A stretch of 64,000 nucleotides of DNA from Aphelocoma coerulescens (Eukaryota > Chordata > Aves > Passeriformes > Corvidae): NCBI RefSeq assembly GCF_041296385.1, contig NC_091016.1, forward strand, positions 19,753,497 through 19,817,496, in the 5' to 3' direction. Within the stretch, counting starts at the first letter, position 1. Each line of letters begins with the position of its first letter. Position numbers and translations under genes: made by a program. The notes beneath the pieces are model-generated. The model was given only the letters and a program-made list of their open reading frames with translations. It had not been told where the DNA came from and did not search any database. This document shows, piece after piece, positions 1 through 43,100 of the stretch.

Positions 1-31558
<31,558 letters not shown>

Positions 31559-34500
31559 GAGCCCTCGACCCTCTCTTGACTTTTCCCCCTGTGGCCCCTG
31601 AGCCTTGAAGAGATGTCCTGATACCCAACACACCACGAGCAAGGGATCCGACAGCATCACCTCCTATTTTGTGCAAACTTGCTCCAAAAGTGCCACCCTT
31701 GACACTGTAACTTCTACTGTAACTTCTGCTAACCCGAGAGGCTTCAAACCACCGGAGCCCCTGCAGAGTCAAAGAAACAAGGGGGAGGGAGGATGCAGGG
31801 AACTGTTGTTAACTGCAAGGCCCAGCTGCTGTTGCATCAACTCATCCGCATGGTTGTCGTCATGCCCTTCCTGTGAGCTTTTCCCGGTTGTGCGTCCTCT
31901 GCTTCCGTGTCAAGCCGCGGCTCACTGCCATGAGTGTTTCATGTCTGGGCTTTTCCGTGCCAAATTTGTCGTTGCTGTGGAAGACTTGGAGGTCTCCTGC
32001 TGCTGGCAGAGCTTGTAGTGGGTTTGGGAAGAGCATCCTCTATCCAAACCGAAAAAAAATACAAGAGCGCTGAACGGTGATGCGATGGCACATTCTCAAG
32101 TCTTGTTCCAGCTACAGTCCAGTCTTCGAAAGTCCTTAAATGCACAGTGTTATAGGGGTGCTGGCAGGGCAATGGAAAGACCCTGGTCACACTGCATCAC
32201 TTGAAGGGGAGAGGAGAGGAAGCAGAGGATGGGTGTAGATGCTATGAGGCATTCAGGGGGCAGGCATTCTTTGGCTGGGGTTTTCTTTGGTTTATTTTTG
32301 TTTACCTATGCTTAAGCACCAGAACCGAGTAAAGCCCTTTAAAATTCCTTGTGTCCTACAAAAGTAGGAATGCCCTTCATCAGGAACTTGTGAGTGCCAA
32401 GTGGAATCAAGGTGAAGCTTTAAAGGACCATGAGAGAGACATTCACCATGCCCTGAAAATGGACAGCCACCTGCATACCTCGAAGGTTTGAAACAGCCTT
32501 TGACATACCCTGTACGAACAACACCATAAAGGCAGAAGACTACGTCGTGCCACCATCTGGAAGCCAGATATTGTCTGTATTTGAAGGGTTTAGAGCCCTT
32601 GTTCCTTCAGCAAAATACATGTATGATAGTGGTTTAAGGACAAACACTCCAATGACTCACTTTGTACACCCCGTGCATGAAAAATATTCCAGTTAAGTGT
32701 ATTGTCAAAACATAGATGTAGGAAATAATTCATGTGTAAAGATGTGCATTAGTAACTTCAGCTTAGGGTTGGGAGGAGCTGTTTTAGCATGAACGCTATC
32801 CAAAAAGGGGTGCTTATTTCCATAGAAATGGGAGTAGTGGAGCATCAGCAAAGGAGTGGGAAGGTGTTCTTCAGTCTGAGACTCTTCGTTTCAGTGAAGT
32901 GACCCTGAGTCTGGCCCTGGATCCAAACGCTGAGGTAAGCTTCCAGTCTTCATAAGGGAGCAAACCAGAATCCCTGTATGCATACTCATAAACTTCGGGA
33001 TGTGCAGATTGAAATCGCAGGGCTTGCCTTGGGCCACGCCCCTTGTAAAAAACACACTGCAGGGGGAGCACTAGTGTGCTCTCCTAATCTGCCTTTTTGG
33101 TGTCTCTGATACACAGAATTAAATCCTTTTTTTAGACCAAAGCCAAAAGCAGATGTGGTGGCTGGGTAACAGGCTGTGCTCGTGTGTGGGGAAGCTGGGT
33201 CAGGGGCTGCTCTGAATTTCATGTTCATCTGCTAGAGATCCATCCCACTGCTGCTCCATGGGTTAGGGGAGGTAACAAGGGTTACACTTACAGGCTACTT
33301 TAGGTTGAGCTAAGAGGGTATCTGTCATCTCCAAGGTTATTAGGCTCACAGCTCTTGCTGTGAAATAGCCACTGGGGAGGAATTCTGTCTAGCTTAGGAC
33401 TGTGTTAGTGTCACACCAGTCTCTCTCTAGCTCAGTAAACTCAGTGGGGTAGTTTCTCAGGAAAGCTGATTAATTCAGGAGGCAAGCACTATCTGAACAA
33501 TTTATTACACTAGTACATTATTCACATATAATAGCAATTTTCATTTAAGTATTCCCGCTTTCTCATTTTCAGAAGAGCTGAAGCTCCTCATTGTTTTCTT
33601 CAGCTTTTCTTTGCAAAGGAGCACACTCTGAGTTTTTGCTGCCTTACAAAGTTACTGAGGGCAGAAGCTGACCTGTTTACTGATGAGTGTTTTCAAAAGA
33701 ATGCACAAGAACAAAAAGTTGCTAAGTTAATGATCTTTGACTAGCTGAAATTAATTCTTGGATCTGGGGCAGCAGCTTCAATGCTGCACAAATGCAGATA
33801 AGCTGCCAGGTTATGATGTTAAAGGTGGCATTTCTAAAGAAACTTAAAAAGCATGAGCAGCAAGGGATGATTTAAGTCTGTAGGTGTGAAAGGCAGGCTC
33901 TCCCTGCCATGGTGAGAGTGTGGTTACTGCTCTGGGCTTGTGCCACGCAGTTATTTTATCATAGAATTTCTACTAAAATACTCTTACAGAATGGGAGTTG
34001 TAAAAACATGAGCTAACACATTCCTGCTTCTTACCTATGGAATATATCGAGATAATTCTGATCAGGGGAAATGGTGAATTACTGCTGAAATTCTCCAGTC
34101 TGCTGAGTATAGTGCAGTGAGACAAATAGTGTTCAGCACTTGAAATTGCTTTTAAGTAAGCTTCCCTCTTGTGTCTCCAGTGCAAAATGCTTTGTTGTGG
34201 GTTCTTTAGTGGCTTGGATTTTTTGGTTGGTTGGGTTTTGGGGTTTGTTCATATTGTTTTGGTTTTGTTTAATCTCTCCCTCTTAACTCTTGGAATTCAG
34301 AAATACATTTTGGGCTTATTTTTAGTGTTAAAACTACACCATCTCAGTGTTCTTCCACAGCAAACATTTAGTTTGGTACCCCTGTGTTCTGTCCAAGCAC
34401 AGTACCCCAGGTTGCAAAAATTGTTCTGTAAATACTGGTGCTAATCAAATCTTCTCACTTAGAAACAAGGGCTGGAGCATTTACCTGTCCTCCCTCTAAG

Positions 34501-35159
34501 GAAACAAAGACTACCATTAATTGCTTGGACCAAAGGGTGCTCTGTTACTTGTGTGCAGGCTGCAGTTGCCATGAGCATTCTGTCCAGTCATGAACCAGAA
34601 ACTTTTAATTTCTGTGTCTGGGATGATTCACCTGTTTAGTACTCAGAGCTACAGGGACCAGAAGGGATTTAAGTCACCATGGGTTCACCAGACCAAAGCA
34701 CTCTGTAAATCCCAAATTACTCTATCAAACCCCTCCATGCAAGGAGAAAAATCCAAGTTATTTTAACCCTCTTACCCATTTTTGTCTATGACTTATTTTT
34801 AAATTATAGTTTATTGACACACTGTATATTTTTAAGGAACTTGTTTTTAAGACTGTTAATCTTTTGTGTCGGTAATAACGATGTTCTGATTTATGTCTTC
34901 CTCATTCTACAGTGGAAAAGCAGGAAGCAGTATGATCTACAGGATGTAAAGCACAACTGGGAAAAACCCTGCGCTACCCCTCTTATGCTGTGAAAATGGC
35001 TTATTTCCATGTGGATGTTACCTGGTTTCCTATAGAAGATAAGTAGTTTCTGATTCCATGAGCTGCTGGAGGCAAACTAGGTTCGGACGCCTGTCTCTCT
35101 GCCGTTCCAGTTGTCCCTTTCTGCCACTGAACCTTGTTTCTCCACCATGTGCCTGGGAA

Positions 35160-35450
35160 TGAAGCGAGGCAGCAGCGTGGGCGGTTCTGCTTGCCCGCAG
35201 TGAGGGAGCGGGGTGGGAGAGGAGCCTGGCCACAGCGGGAGGAGGTGCGGGGAGCGCGGCTGGGAAGCCGCAGGGCCGCGTTGCTGCGGGTGTCGGCCTC
35301 GGACAGCGCTGTGGGAGCGCGGGGGCTGCGGGGGCCCCGGCCAGGCCCGGCGGGAGCAGCCGCGGCACCAGAGGCAGCGCTGCCGCGGGGAAGGACGGGC
35401 CCGCTCCGCATGTCCGCTCCCGGCACTGCCGCATGAGAACCCTGACGTGG
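35160..35450. promoter_or_regulatory. isolated CpG-island-like block
   Basis: I count about 34 CpG dinucleotides in roughly 300 bp, with very high G+C, while the surrounding tens of kilobases are CpG-poor. It lies far from both visible promoters, inside the inferred ALK 3' UTR. Open frames across it on both strands (35213-35698 +, 35001-35537 -) are expected from GC-rich composition and show no family resemblance. It may be an orphan promoter or enhancer-type island; the sequence alone does not show which. Confidence 0.7.
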
Positions 35451-35750
35451 GAACAGCATCAAACAGCCTTCCACAGCAGCACAGACATCGCCGTTCGTCT
35501 GTCCCACAGTTACACCCAGCACAGGGAAACGTCCCACGCGTCCGCATCTGGCTTCTTTTAGTACCGAGCTTCATTATAGGAGTGTCAGTCTCATGTACAG
35601 CCGTTTATGCAACATTGTTTATAAAGGAAGGGCCTGTGCACTTCAGGGATACTATGACGAAAAATACTAATATATGGTCATTGAGTATTTTGTATTGAAT
35701 AGTGTATTTGTATTGTAAACAAGTGTAGTGAACCACAAGGCATGAAGACA

Positions 35751-35756
35751 AATAAA
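35751..35756 (+). promoter_or_regulatory. ALK: probable ALK poly(A) signal
   Basis: Canonical AATAAA, followed about 25 bases later by a TG-rich segment (TCCGTGTTGGGCTGTG), the usual layout of a cleavage and polyadenylation site. Confidence 0.6.
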
Positions 35757-35775
35757 GTGACAGTAGCTGGCTTTC

Positions 35776-38200
35776 TCCGTGTTGGGCTGTGCAATGATTG
35801 GATCAACATCCGAGGGAGGTCTCTGGACATCCATTTTTACTTGGCAAAGTTGCAGAAGTATTAAGGTGATGAACACCCAAAGGAGCAGAGCTGGTGGTAC
35901 CCTGAGCCAGCCTTTGGGCTCGCAGCAGCTGTTCCAGACTTCTTTGCATTGCAAATGTCATACACCAAGTTTCTTACAGGGAAAGGTGCCATTCCTTCTG
36001 TCACAAACCACCAAGGCTGGCTTTTACCCACAGCAAACTGGCTGGTATAAAAAGAGAACAAAGGATAGGGTTGAAGAGAGCATTTGGATGTTTTCCCTAA
36101 ATGCCTATATCTAAGACAGCCTTTGAGTCTGGATTGTGGATAGGTCTATCTATAAGCTGTATTTTAATACAGTGGAGTGACAGTATTGAATCTTGTGACA
36201 GTTCTAGGAAGAATCAGCTCCTGCCCTGAAACACTCACTTTTTATCCCCTCCCTGTATCAATCTTATGGCCCAGAATGAGCTGCATTCTCAAGAAATGGT
36301 CCTTGAAATTAGGACTGACTTACTATAAACTTTCTCCTTCATGTGCTCATTCTACTGCAGGATAGTGCTGTGGTTTGGTTAACAAGACTTTTCCAGGAAG
36401 CACCTCTCCCCTCCCTCCATTTCCCCCACTCTTTGGTTCCTTCCTCCTCTTAACTTGAAAAGGAGCTCTCCTATGCTCTTCCAGGAGCAGGGCTGGTCAG
36501 CAGCCAGCCACCACAGCCTGGTTCGGATCTGGCACTGACTGGCAATCTCTGCTCTAATTCCCCTTTCTTCTAGACTTGTCTGTCTGCAGTGAGGCAGAGA
36601 AAAGGATGCAGGTGTTTCAATTTCAGTTGCCACCTGGTCCTTGACAAGGCTTCTGCAAACTCTGAGCTCTGAAAAAGCCATGACAGAAATGCTGGATTTG
36701 CCACCTCTCACAGGTAACAGAGCTAACTTGTCAGAGGAACCAGGCTATGTCTTGCAGATCTGCAGAGCCAAGCGTGGATCCGTGTGCCTCAGATGTTGCT
36801 GACCAGCAGCACTCATAAAGTGCAGGCTCCCTGCCCAGAAAACCATTGACCATCTGCAAAACAGTCACTGAGTCCAGCTGAGCTGAACTTCTAGAAATTA
36901 ATTCCCCATCCTCAGACACCTCAAGAAAGTTCTCATCCTCCTGTCACATGCACCTGTGGTCTCTCCACCCAGTGTTCAAGAAAAATTGAAAGATTTAATT
37001 GCTAAGAGCACTGAGGAAGGCCATTTTCTCTAACTGGACCTGAGACATGCTATGGGACAAGGACTGGCCTCAGAGTCTGCACAGGCAGCACAGAATTGCT
37101 GGGGACCCATCTGTTTATTTATTTATACACTACACATAATATTTTATTTATGTAGTTTATCAGGACTTTGAGATCATTTGGCTTTTTTTCTAACCAGTCA
37201 GGGGCTGTGACAGTACAGTCCTCTGCACAGCACCTAATTTCAAACTTCACTGCCACTTATTTTCAGAATTTCTTTTTTGACACAGTGTCCTCCTGCAAGA
37301 GTTGGAGTAAAGGATTATGGCAACTTACCTTGGATTTAGGCAGGCACAAATCCCTTCCCATCCCCACCTTGAAGAGAGCCCTCAGTAATCCTTTCTGGAA
37401 TGGACTGATTTATTTCTGTTTCAGACAGCATAAATTTACAGCGCTTCTTGCTTCCTGGCAGAAGATCCTGAGAGCTACCGAAACAGCTCTGTCTTGTAAG
37501 TCAGATCTGCTCCTCTAAGCTACAGTGCTTGAGCCAATTACAGACAGAGCTTCCAGGAGAGATGTGCTGCTGGCTGAAGCTGAAATGGAAGGTAGAGCAC
37601 AAATACAGCAGTGCCAAATGCTCTGCCCTCTCCTGCACCCATCAGGCAGGTTCAGTGAAGTCCTGCAGCACTCACTAGGCCCAGGCCACCAAGACCCTAC
37701 CTCCAGCTGACCTGCCTGGAGCTACAGAGCTGGGGAAGGTGCAGCCTGACAACCCCTGCAGGAAAAACAAGCTCCCAGTGAATCATCTGTGCAAGACAGA
37801 CCACACAGAAGTGGTGTGACTCTAACAAGCTGCCCCAGCTTGCTGCCTCACCCACACACACTCGTTCCCATACCTACCTCCTGGAGAACTCCAGCTATCT
37901 CTCAGATAAAGCAGTTCCACCCATTCCATCTGGTCAGGCAGGAAAAAGAGCATTCCTGATGATGAGTATCTCCTCACAGGAACTCCACTGCTTGCCCAGG
38001 TGCACCAGGCTGTGCCAGAACGTGCTGTGCAAACGCTTTGTTTGGAACTGGCACTTCTGTGCTGAAGAGCCAGGAGAAAGAAAAGCTTCTGGTTCACAGC
38101 TGGCAGTTGCTGTTCCATGCTGAACCCCCTGCACTTCATTTGAAGAGAAGGAGAAACATGTCCTTCTGTACATTCTGTAAGGACCCCGTGAAAATTCTTT
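35776..38200. other. intergenic spacer between convergent ALK and CLIP4 tails
   Basis: I see no gene or repeat family in this stretch. Open frames on either strand lack any recognisable domain. A TTTATT cluster at about 37110-37122 could be an additional minus-strand poly(A) signal for CLIP4. Confidence 0.6.
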
Positions 38201-38222
38201 ATGCTCTATTATTTAACAGGGT

Positions 38223-38233
38223 TTTATTTTATT
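38223..38233 (-). promoter_or_regulatory. CLIP4: overlapping CLIP4 poly(A) signals
   Basis: Two overlapping TTTATT words (38223-38228 and 38228-38233) read as two AATAAA hexamers on the - strand, the last signals before sequence composition becomes less AT-rich. Inferred as the distal CLIP4 poly(A) site. Confidence 0.5.
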
Positions 38234-39660
38234 AATACCAGCAAGAAACAGGTATTAGACAAAGTAAAGTACATCACTTATTATCTGTCTCTAAATATAA
38301 AGCATTACTTTTTTTTTTTTTTTTACACATTCAAAATTTACAGCTTTTATATTCAATTAAAAATTCCTTTAAGTTAGAATACAATATGCATTATTTTATT
38401 TTATTTTAAATACAGATCAGGAAAAATAGCTACAGCAACATTTAAAAGATGGTTACAGCAGCAGGATTCTGTCTAAAAATAGGATATTACTATTTAAAGT
38501 GTCACTTCTTCGAGTAGGCAAGAGCAAGCAGATCATTTAAGAGTAAAATGACTGTTCTGGAACACAAACCCAACCAGTTAAGATAATGTTTACATATGCT
38601 GAGCAATTAAAATACATTCTATGTTTAAAACATGGACAAAAGATTAGCTGTTTTAAAAGGCTGATACGCAAGTGATGTCACATGAAGGCCCATTACAGTG
38701 CTGTACCTAAAACTATCCTTAATTTATTGTAATACTCTCACAAAAAATTTATACTGGAAACTGTTCCAAAGCAAACAAAAAGAAACATGTATCACAAACT
38801 AATCAAAAAATGGCAACAGCTTGCTTGAAAACCCTGTATCTGTTCCATACCACTGGCAGGAATTACCTTGCTGTATTTACACAGACTTAATATTTATGAT
38901 GAGGGTATTACATATTCCACTCTGGGTTTATTTGCATTTTACAACTGTGATACTCATTGCCTGCAGCATCCCAGACAAAAAAAATAGTCACAAAAAATGA
39001 GGGAAAGATCTCCAGGAGAGTGCAAAGTGCATTATTTTAAAGAGTGCATCTCATATGTAGCTCCTTCTACAAATGCAGAACAAAAGGTGCTTGTTACTGT
39101 ACAGACTGGCATGCAGCATATTTGTGCTTTTTAAAGGCTTTTTATTTAATTGCTGCTCTTCACTAAGAGAGGGGCAAATCCTTGTATTTATCAGCCCTTT
39201 TGTATTACAGAGAGGAGGAGGGGGAAAGAAGAGGAGGGATCTGAATGATAAAATGCAAAAATACTCAAAAACTGTTTGAAAAAGGTAGGGAGGGGGTTGT
39301 CTCTGGTTGTTTTTATCCTCCTTTCTTATTGCTAGCAGCTGGTATTGGAATTGACAAAGTGCCCAGGAACCAGGCTAACATCACCCATCAAACACCTCTG
39401 CTGTCAAAAGCAGGCAATGCACAAACATTTCCAGTTCATTATTACATGGAGAAAAACCTTTAAATACTGCATGAACCACACAGGAACTTTAGAGAACACT
39501 GCAGACACTCGGTTCTCCAACTGGAACGGTTTTCAAACGATGCAGCATCTTAAACCCAAGATGCCTCTGTAATAACCTTCCAGGCAAGGGTCGATAAAGT
39601 AAGAGAAACTCAACAGTGGTTTTACTTCTTAACATGACTGAACTCTTTTTTATCTCTTTG

Positions 39661-39730
39661 ATATATATATTTTTATATAAAATATATATATATATTATAT
39701 ACACACACATACATATATACTCATATATGT
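39661..39730. repeat. AT-rich microsatellite in CLIP4 3' UTR
   Basis: A run of TA dinucleotides with interruptions followed by ACACACAC and ATACATATA, about 105-175 nt after the CLIP4 stop codon in transcript orientation. Confidence 0.9.
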
Positions 39731-39835
39731 AAAATGCAAATGCAGATTTAACGATTTCAAAGTAAGTTTGCGTTCTAGGCGGGGTTGTTTTGTGCTTTGA
39801 AATACTCATTCCCCACCCTATGAGCACGCTGTGGC

Positions 39836-40157
39836 TCAGCAAATATCATCCACCAGCTTGGCCCCGTTAATCCCACGGTAGGTGACCCTGCTGGGTCGCA
39901 CCAGGACGCCGTGGTTCAGCTTGCAGGTGAAGTAGCGCTTTTCCCCCACGGAGCCATCGTTCTTTCCCTTGGCACTGCGGAGCTCCAGCCCCAGCCATAT
40001 CCCTGGGGCAAAGTCTGTGGGACCAATGTACCTGATGGTCCCCATTTCATTGGAGCTGGTCAGGAGAACCTGGGAGCCTTCGTGCAGCTTCACGGGCCCC
40101 TCGGAGGGAGCCGTAGTGCTGCTGCTCCAGCTGCGCCGCAACACAGAGCTCTTGGAT
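39836..40157 (-). CDS. CLIP4: CLIP4 last coding exon (CAP-Gly3 and stop)
   Basis: This exon encodes [13 protein letters not shown], then the third CAP-Gly domain: [30 protein letters not shown] and the [13 protein letters not shown] motif, ending GAKLVDDIC and TGA. GKNDG is the classic CAP-Gly motif that contacts C-terminal EEY/F tails of tubulin and EB proteins. The acceptor TTTTCTCGCTAG fixes the exon start; the longer frame to 40300 is intronic. The next intron (40158-40803, 646 bp) holds nothing recognised. Confidence 0.96.
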
Positions 40158-43100
40158 CTAGCGAGAAAAGAAAGGGAACAGAAAAAGCCTCGTCTTTTTC
40201 TGTCTAAAAAACATCCAGGGTAAATCTGTAATTCAGGGAAGTGCACGGGAAAAAAAAACACCCTCAAATCCCTTTTTAGAAAAACTGGGTTCGATCTCAT
40301 GTCACTAAGAAACCATGAAATAACAGTAACAGGCTGCTACACTCGGCAGTCTGAAGTATTGGAAAAGCAATTTCTTTCACCTGATGCTAGGATCTACAAT
40401 ATTTACAGCAGGTGATAGTATTGGTTAATTAAGCCATACAAAATATTTTATTTGGGGCCTAAAACAGTTTAATCAAAACAACTTTTAACATACAAGTGTC
40501 AGTCAGGATCACCAGGACAAAGTGAAGTCCTCTAACAAGAGCCTCTGAACCTTACCCAGATATATGAAAATACAAGAATTTGGAGAATATGCAGTGATGA
40601 ATGATTGGAAAACAACTTTAATGTCAACCTGACTGTACTCCTGGATGCCCATGGAAAAGTAGTGTACTACTGGTCCATTTTGGAAGGAAAAAAATGAGCA
40701 TGTAAAGGTCTATATATCCTACATGCACGAAGGGTTTTTTTGAGCAAAAAACAGCAAAGCTAACAGACAGCTCACCCAAGCACTTGAAACTCGTAACACT
40801 CACCTAACAAAGGCATTTCTTCTGTTTATCTCCTTCTGTGAAGATGCAGAAGTGGTGCTTAGACTGCGTCTAAAACCTAAGTGGAAAGATGAATAAGCTG
40901 TGTAGGACTTCTTCAGGAAAAAAAAAACCCTTATGAACACATATTCTTTGTGTTCTCTTTTATACTGCTTCCACTACAGTTGCTGCACATTCCCCTCTCT
41001 AATTTGGAAGTTAAATGATGAAACTCCTCATGGAAGTATATAACCATAATATGTTTGGAATTTCAGAGGGGACAGAAATTAAATTAAACAAACCAAACAA
41101 GGTAATTTGAAGCAGTCTTCTCATTAAAAGCTTAAGTAGAGGAAAACAACTACTTCAAATACCTCACACAAGTTTTAGCAATTTCATAGGGATGTTGCCC
41201 TACTGATCCCTTCATCAATCTTAATTTGTATTAAGGAGCAGGTTCCATTTCCCTTTCTCTCTGATTAGAATGCAATATAGTAATAATGGAAGACTGCCAA
41301 CAATCATAGCTGACATAACTCTTTCTGCCAGCAGAAACAGTGTTAAGAACAGTATAGTACTCCACAGCTCCTTCTGCAGGCTACATTTTTAGGAAGGGAG
41401 CAGCCAGACTATTGGCTGGCATTTGGCATCCCTGAAAATTTCTTGTGCTTTTGGAGAAGTTGGCTTAGTGCAGAAGGTTTTGGCTGCAGAGCAGGGCCTA
41501 CCTCACCCAAATCCCAGTGTCTCACACTCCTACCTGGAAAAGTGTGAGTTCCTTTACTCCACGAAGTTTCTGTGAGAGAATCCAGAGAACCCGTTAGCCT
41601 GAAAAGCAATAACACAATAAAGAAGTCATTTCAACTCAACTCTGAACAAACCTACTGGCTTCTTGTCAAATATTGATGAAGTTTTGATTCTTTCCTTCTC
41701 CACCTGCCCCCAAAAGACGCCAACATTCCTGCTGCACTCAGGCTGGTATGCAAGAAGTGCCTGGAGCAAATCAGTGTATTTGAGTTATTTGCCTCTCTTA
41801 CTCATTGAGACAGCAGGTATATTTCTGAGATAAGTTCTAACAGTTTGCCTGAGCTGGCTTATTCAGAGAAATAAAAGCAAGAACACATCTGGCAGTGTAA
41901 CTACATACAAATACAGGAGGAAATAACACAGAATTGCTTGGATGCTCTTCCTGAAACCTAAGAAAGAGACTACAAGCAAGTGGTGCATGCTTTGGATACT
42001 CTGTGCAGTTAGCTGGGATAAGAAGAGCATTTCCAGTCATGTCCAAGGGCAATTTCATTTTGTAATTGAATTTAGCAGAACACATCAAGATTGGGTCATG
42101 AAAGTAAGGTTTAATGGACACAGACTATCAGAGGCCCTGGAATAAAAATACTTCAGGTAGCTGCAAGAGAAACAGGGGGAGGTGCATTTCCAGTTTTATA
42201 CTCTGCTTTCAAAAAGTTGATCTAAAACCACCAGGTTTTTAATGGAGGTTATAAACTGCCATTTGCAGAAGAAAACATTTGTATCTTCTGAAAATTTTGT
42301 TTCACACTGGAAACGTATTAAGAAATAATTTGGCAACCCAAGCATTACAAGAGGTTCAGTGCTCACCTCTGTACACGAGATGGGGGTGCAAATATGCCAT
42401 ATCTGGGAAGGCAACTGAAGTACTGCACTCCTCCCACAGAGCCATCGTTCTTCCCATGAGGCTTGTCCAATTCAATTCCACACCAGAATCCTACGTTGCA
42501 CAACAGTAAAATCAGGGCATTTTCAACAAAACACTACAGGGCTTTTCTTCATCTAGACCACTGGCACAACTGGCATTCACCCACATCAAGGAAAACAGTT
42601 TCTAGTCAGAAAATGTCCAGATGATAATAGTAAATATGTATATTATAAGATAGCTACCTATTCAATTATGCACAAATTATACCCTAATAAAGATAATTAT
42701 CTCAGCATTTTTATATGCTTTCAATAAAATTATTGACACTTTAATTAATACAAAAAAGATAAAACATTTGAGGACTATATATCTTTATGAATATATATAC
42801 ACATACTAAAGTCAAATAGAGTATTACTGAATTTAACTGGCTATTGGACAACAAGAAGACAGGAAAGAGCAGCACTGCTGTTGCACGCTTCCCTCTTTAG
42901 TCCTCTGACCACATGGTTTATGCCTCATCTGAGATCATCAACAGTAAAATTAAAGTTTTGATATTAATTCATTCTTTCTCTCCATCTAGCAAGTTATAAT
43001 TAATACAAATCACAAGGCTGGTAGTGTGATGTCAAGAGAAGGGTGTAAGAACTGGAACTGGCCATCAATTAATCTCGTACAGAACACTGAATAGGCAGCA

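Larger units (their letters stand above)
31559..35775 (+). other. ALK: ALK 3' untranslated region (predicted extent)
   Basis: Non-coding sequence follows the stop. The first canonical AATAAA that I found downstream is at 35751, with a TG-rich stretch after it, so I infer a 3' UTR of about 4.2 kb. It has AT-rich, G/T-rich (34195-34275) and CpG-rich (35160-35450) parts. An earlier end using a variant signal is possible and transcript data would be needed to fix it. No other gene is seen here. Confidence 0.5.
38205..39835 (-). other. CLIP4: CLIP4 3' untranslated region (predicted extent)
   Basis: An AT-rich region follows the CLIP4 stop on the - strand. Several AATAAA signals occur on that strand (39141-39146, about 38928, about 38714, about 38385, 38223-38233), so alternative 3' ends are likely. 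It contains an AT/CA microsatellite at 39661-39730 and a T16 run (38309-38324, A16 in the transcript). The end is placed just past the overlapping pair at 38223. Confidence 0.55.

Noticed and set aside
35001..35698. Overlapping long frames on both strands in the CpG-rich block
   Set aside because: High G+C lowers stop frequency in all frames; the translations are Ala/Arg/Pro-rich with no recognisable domain.
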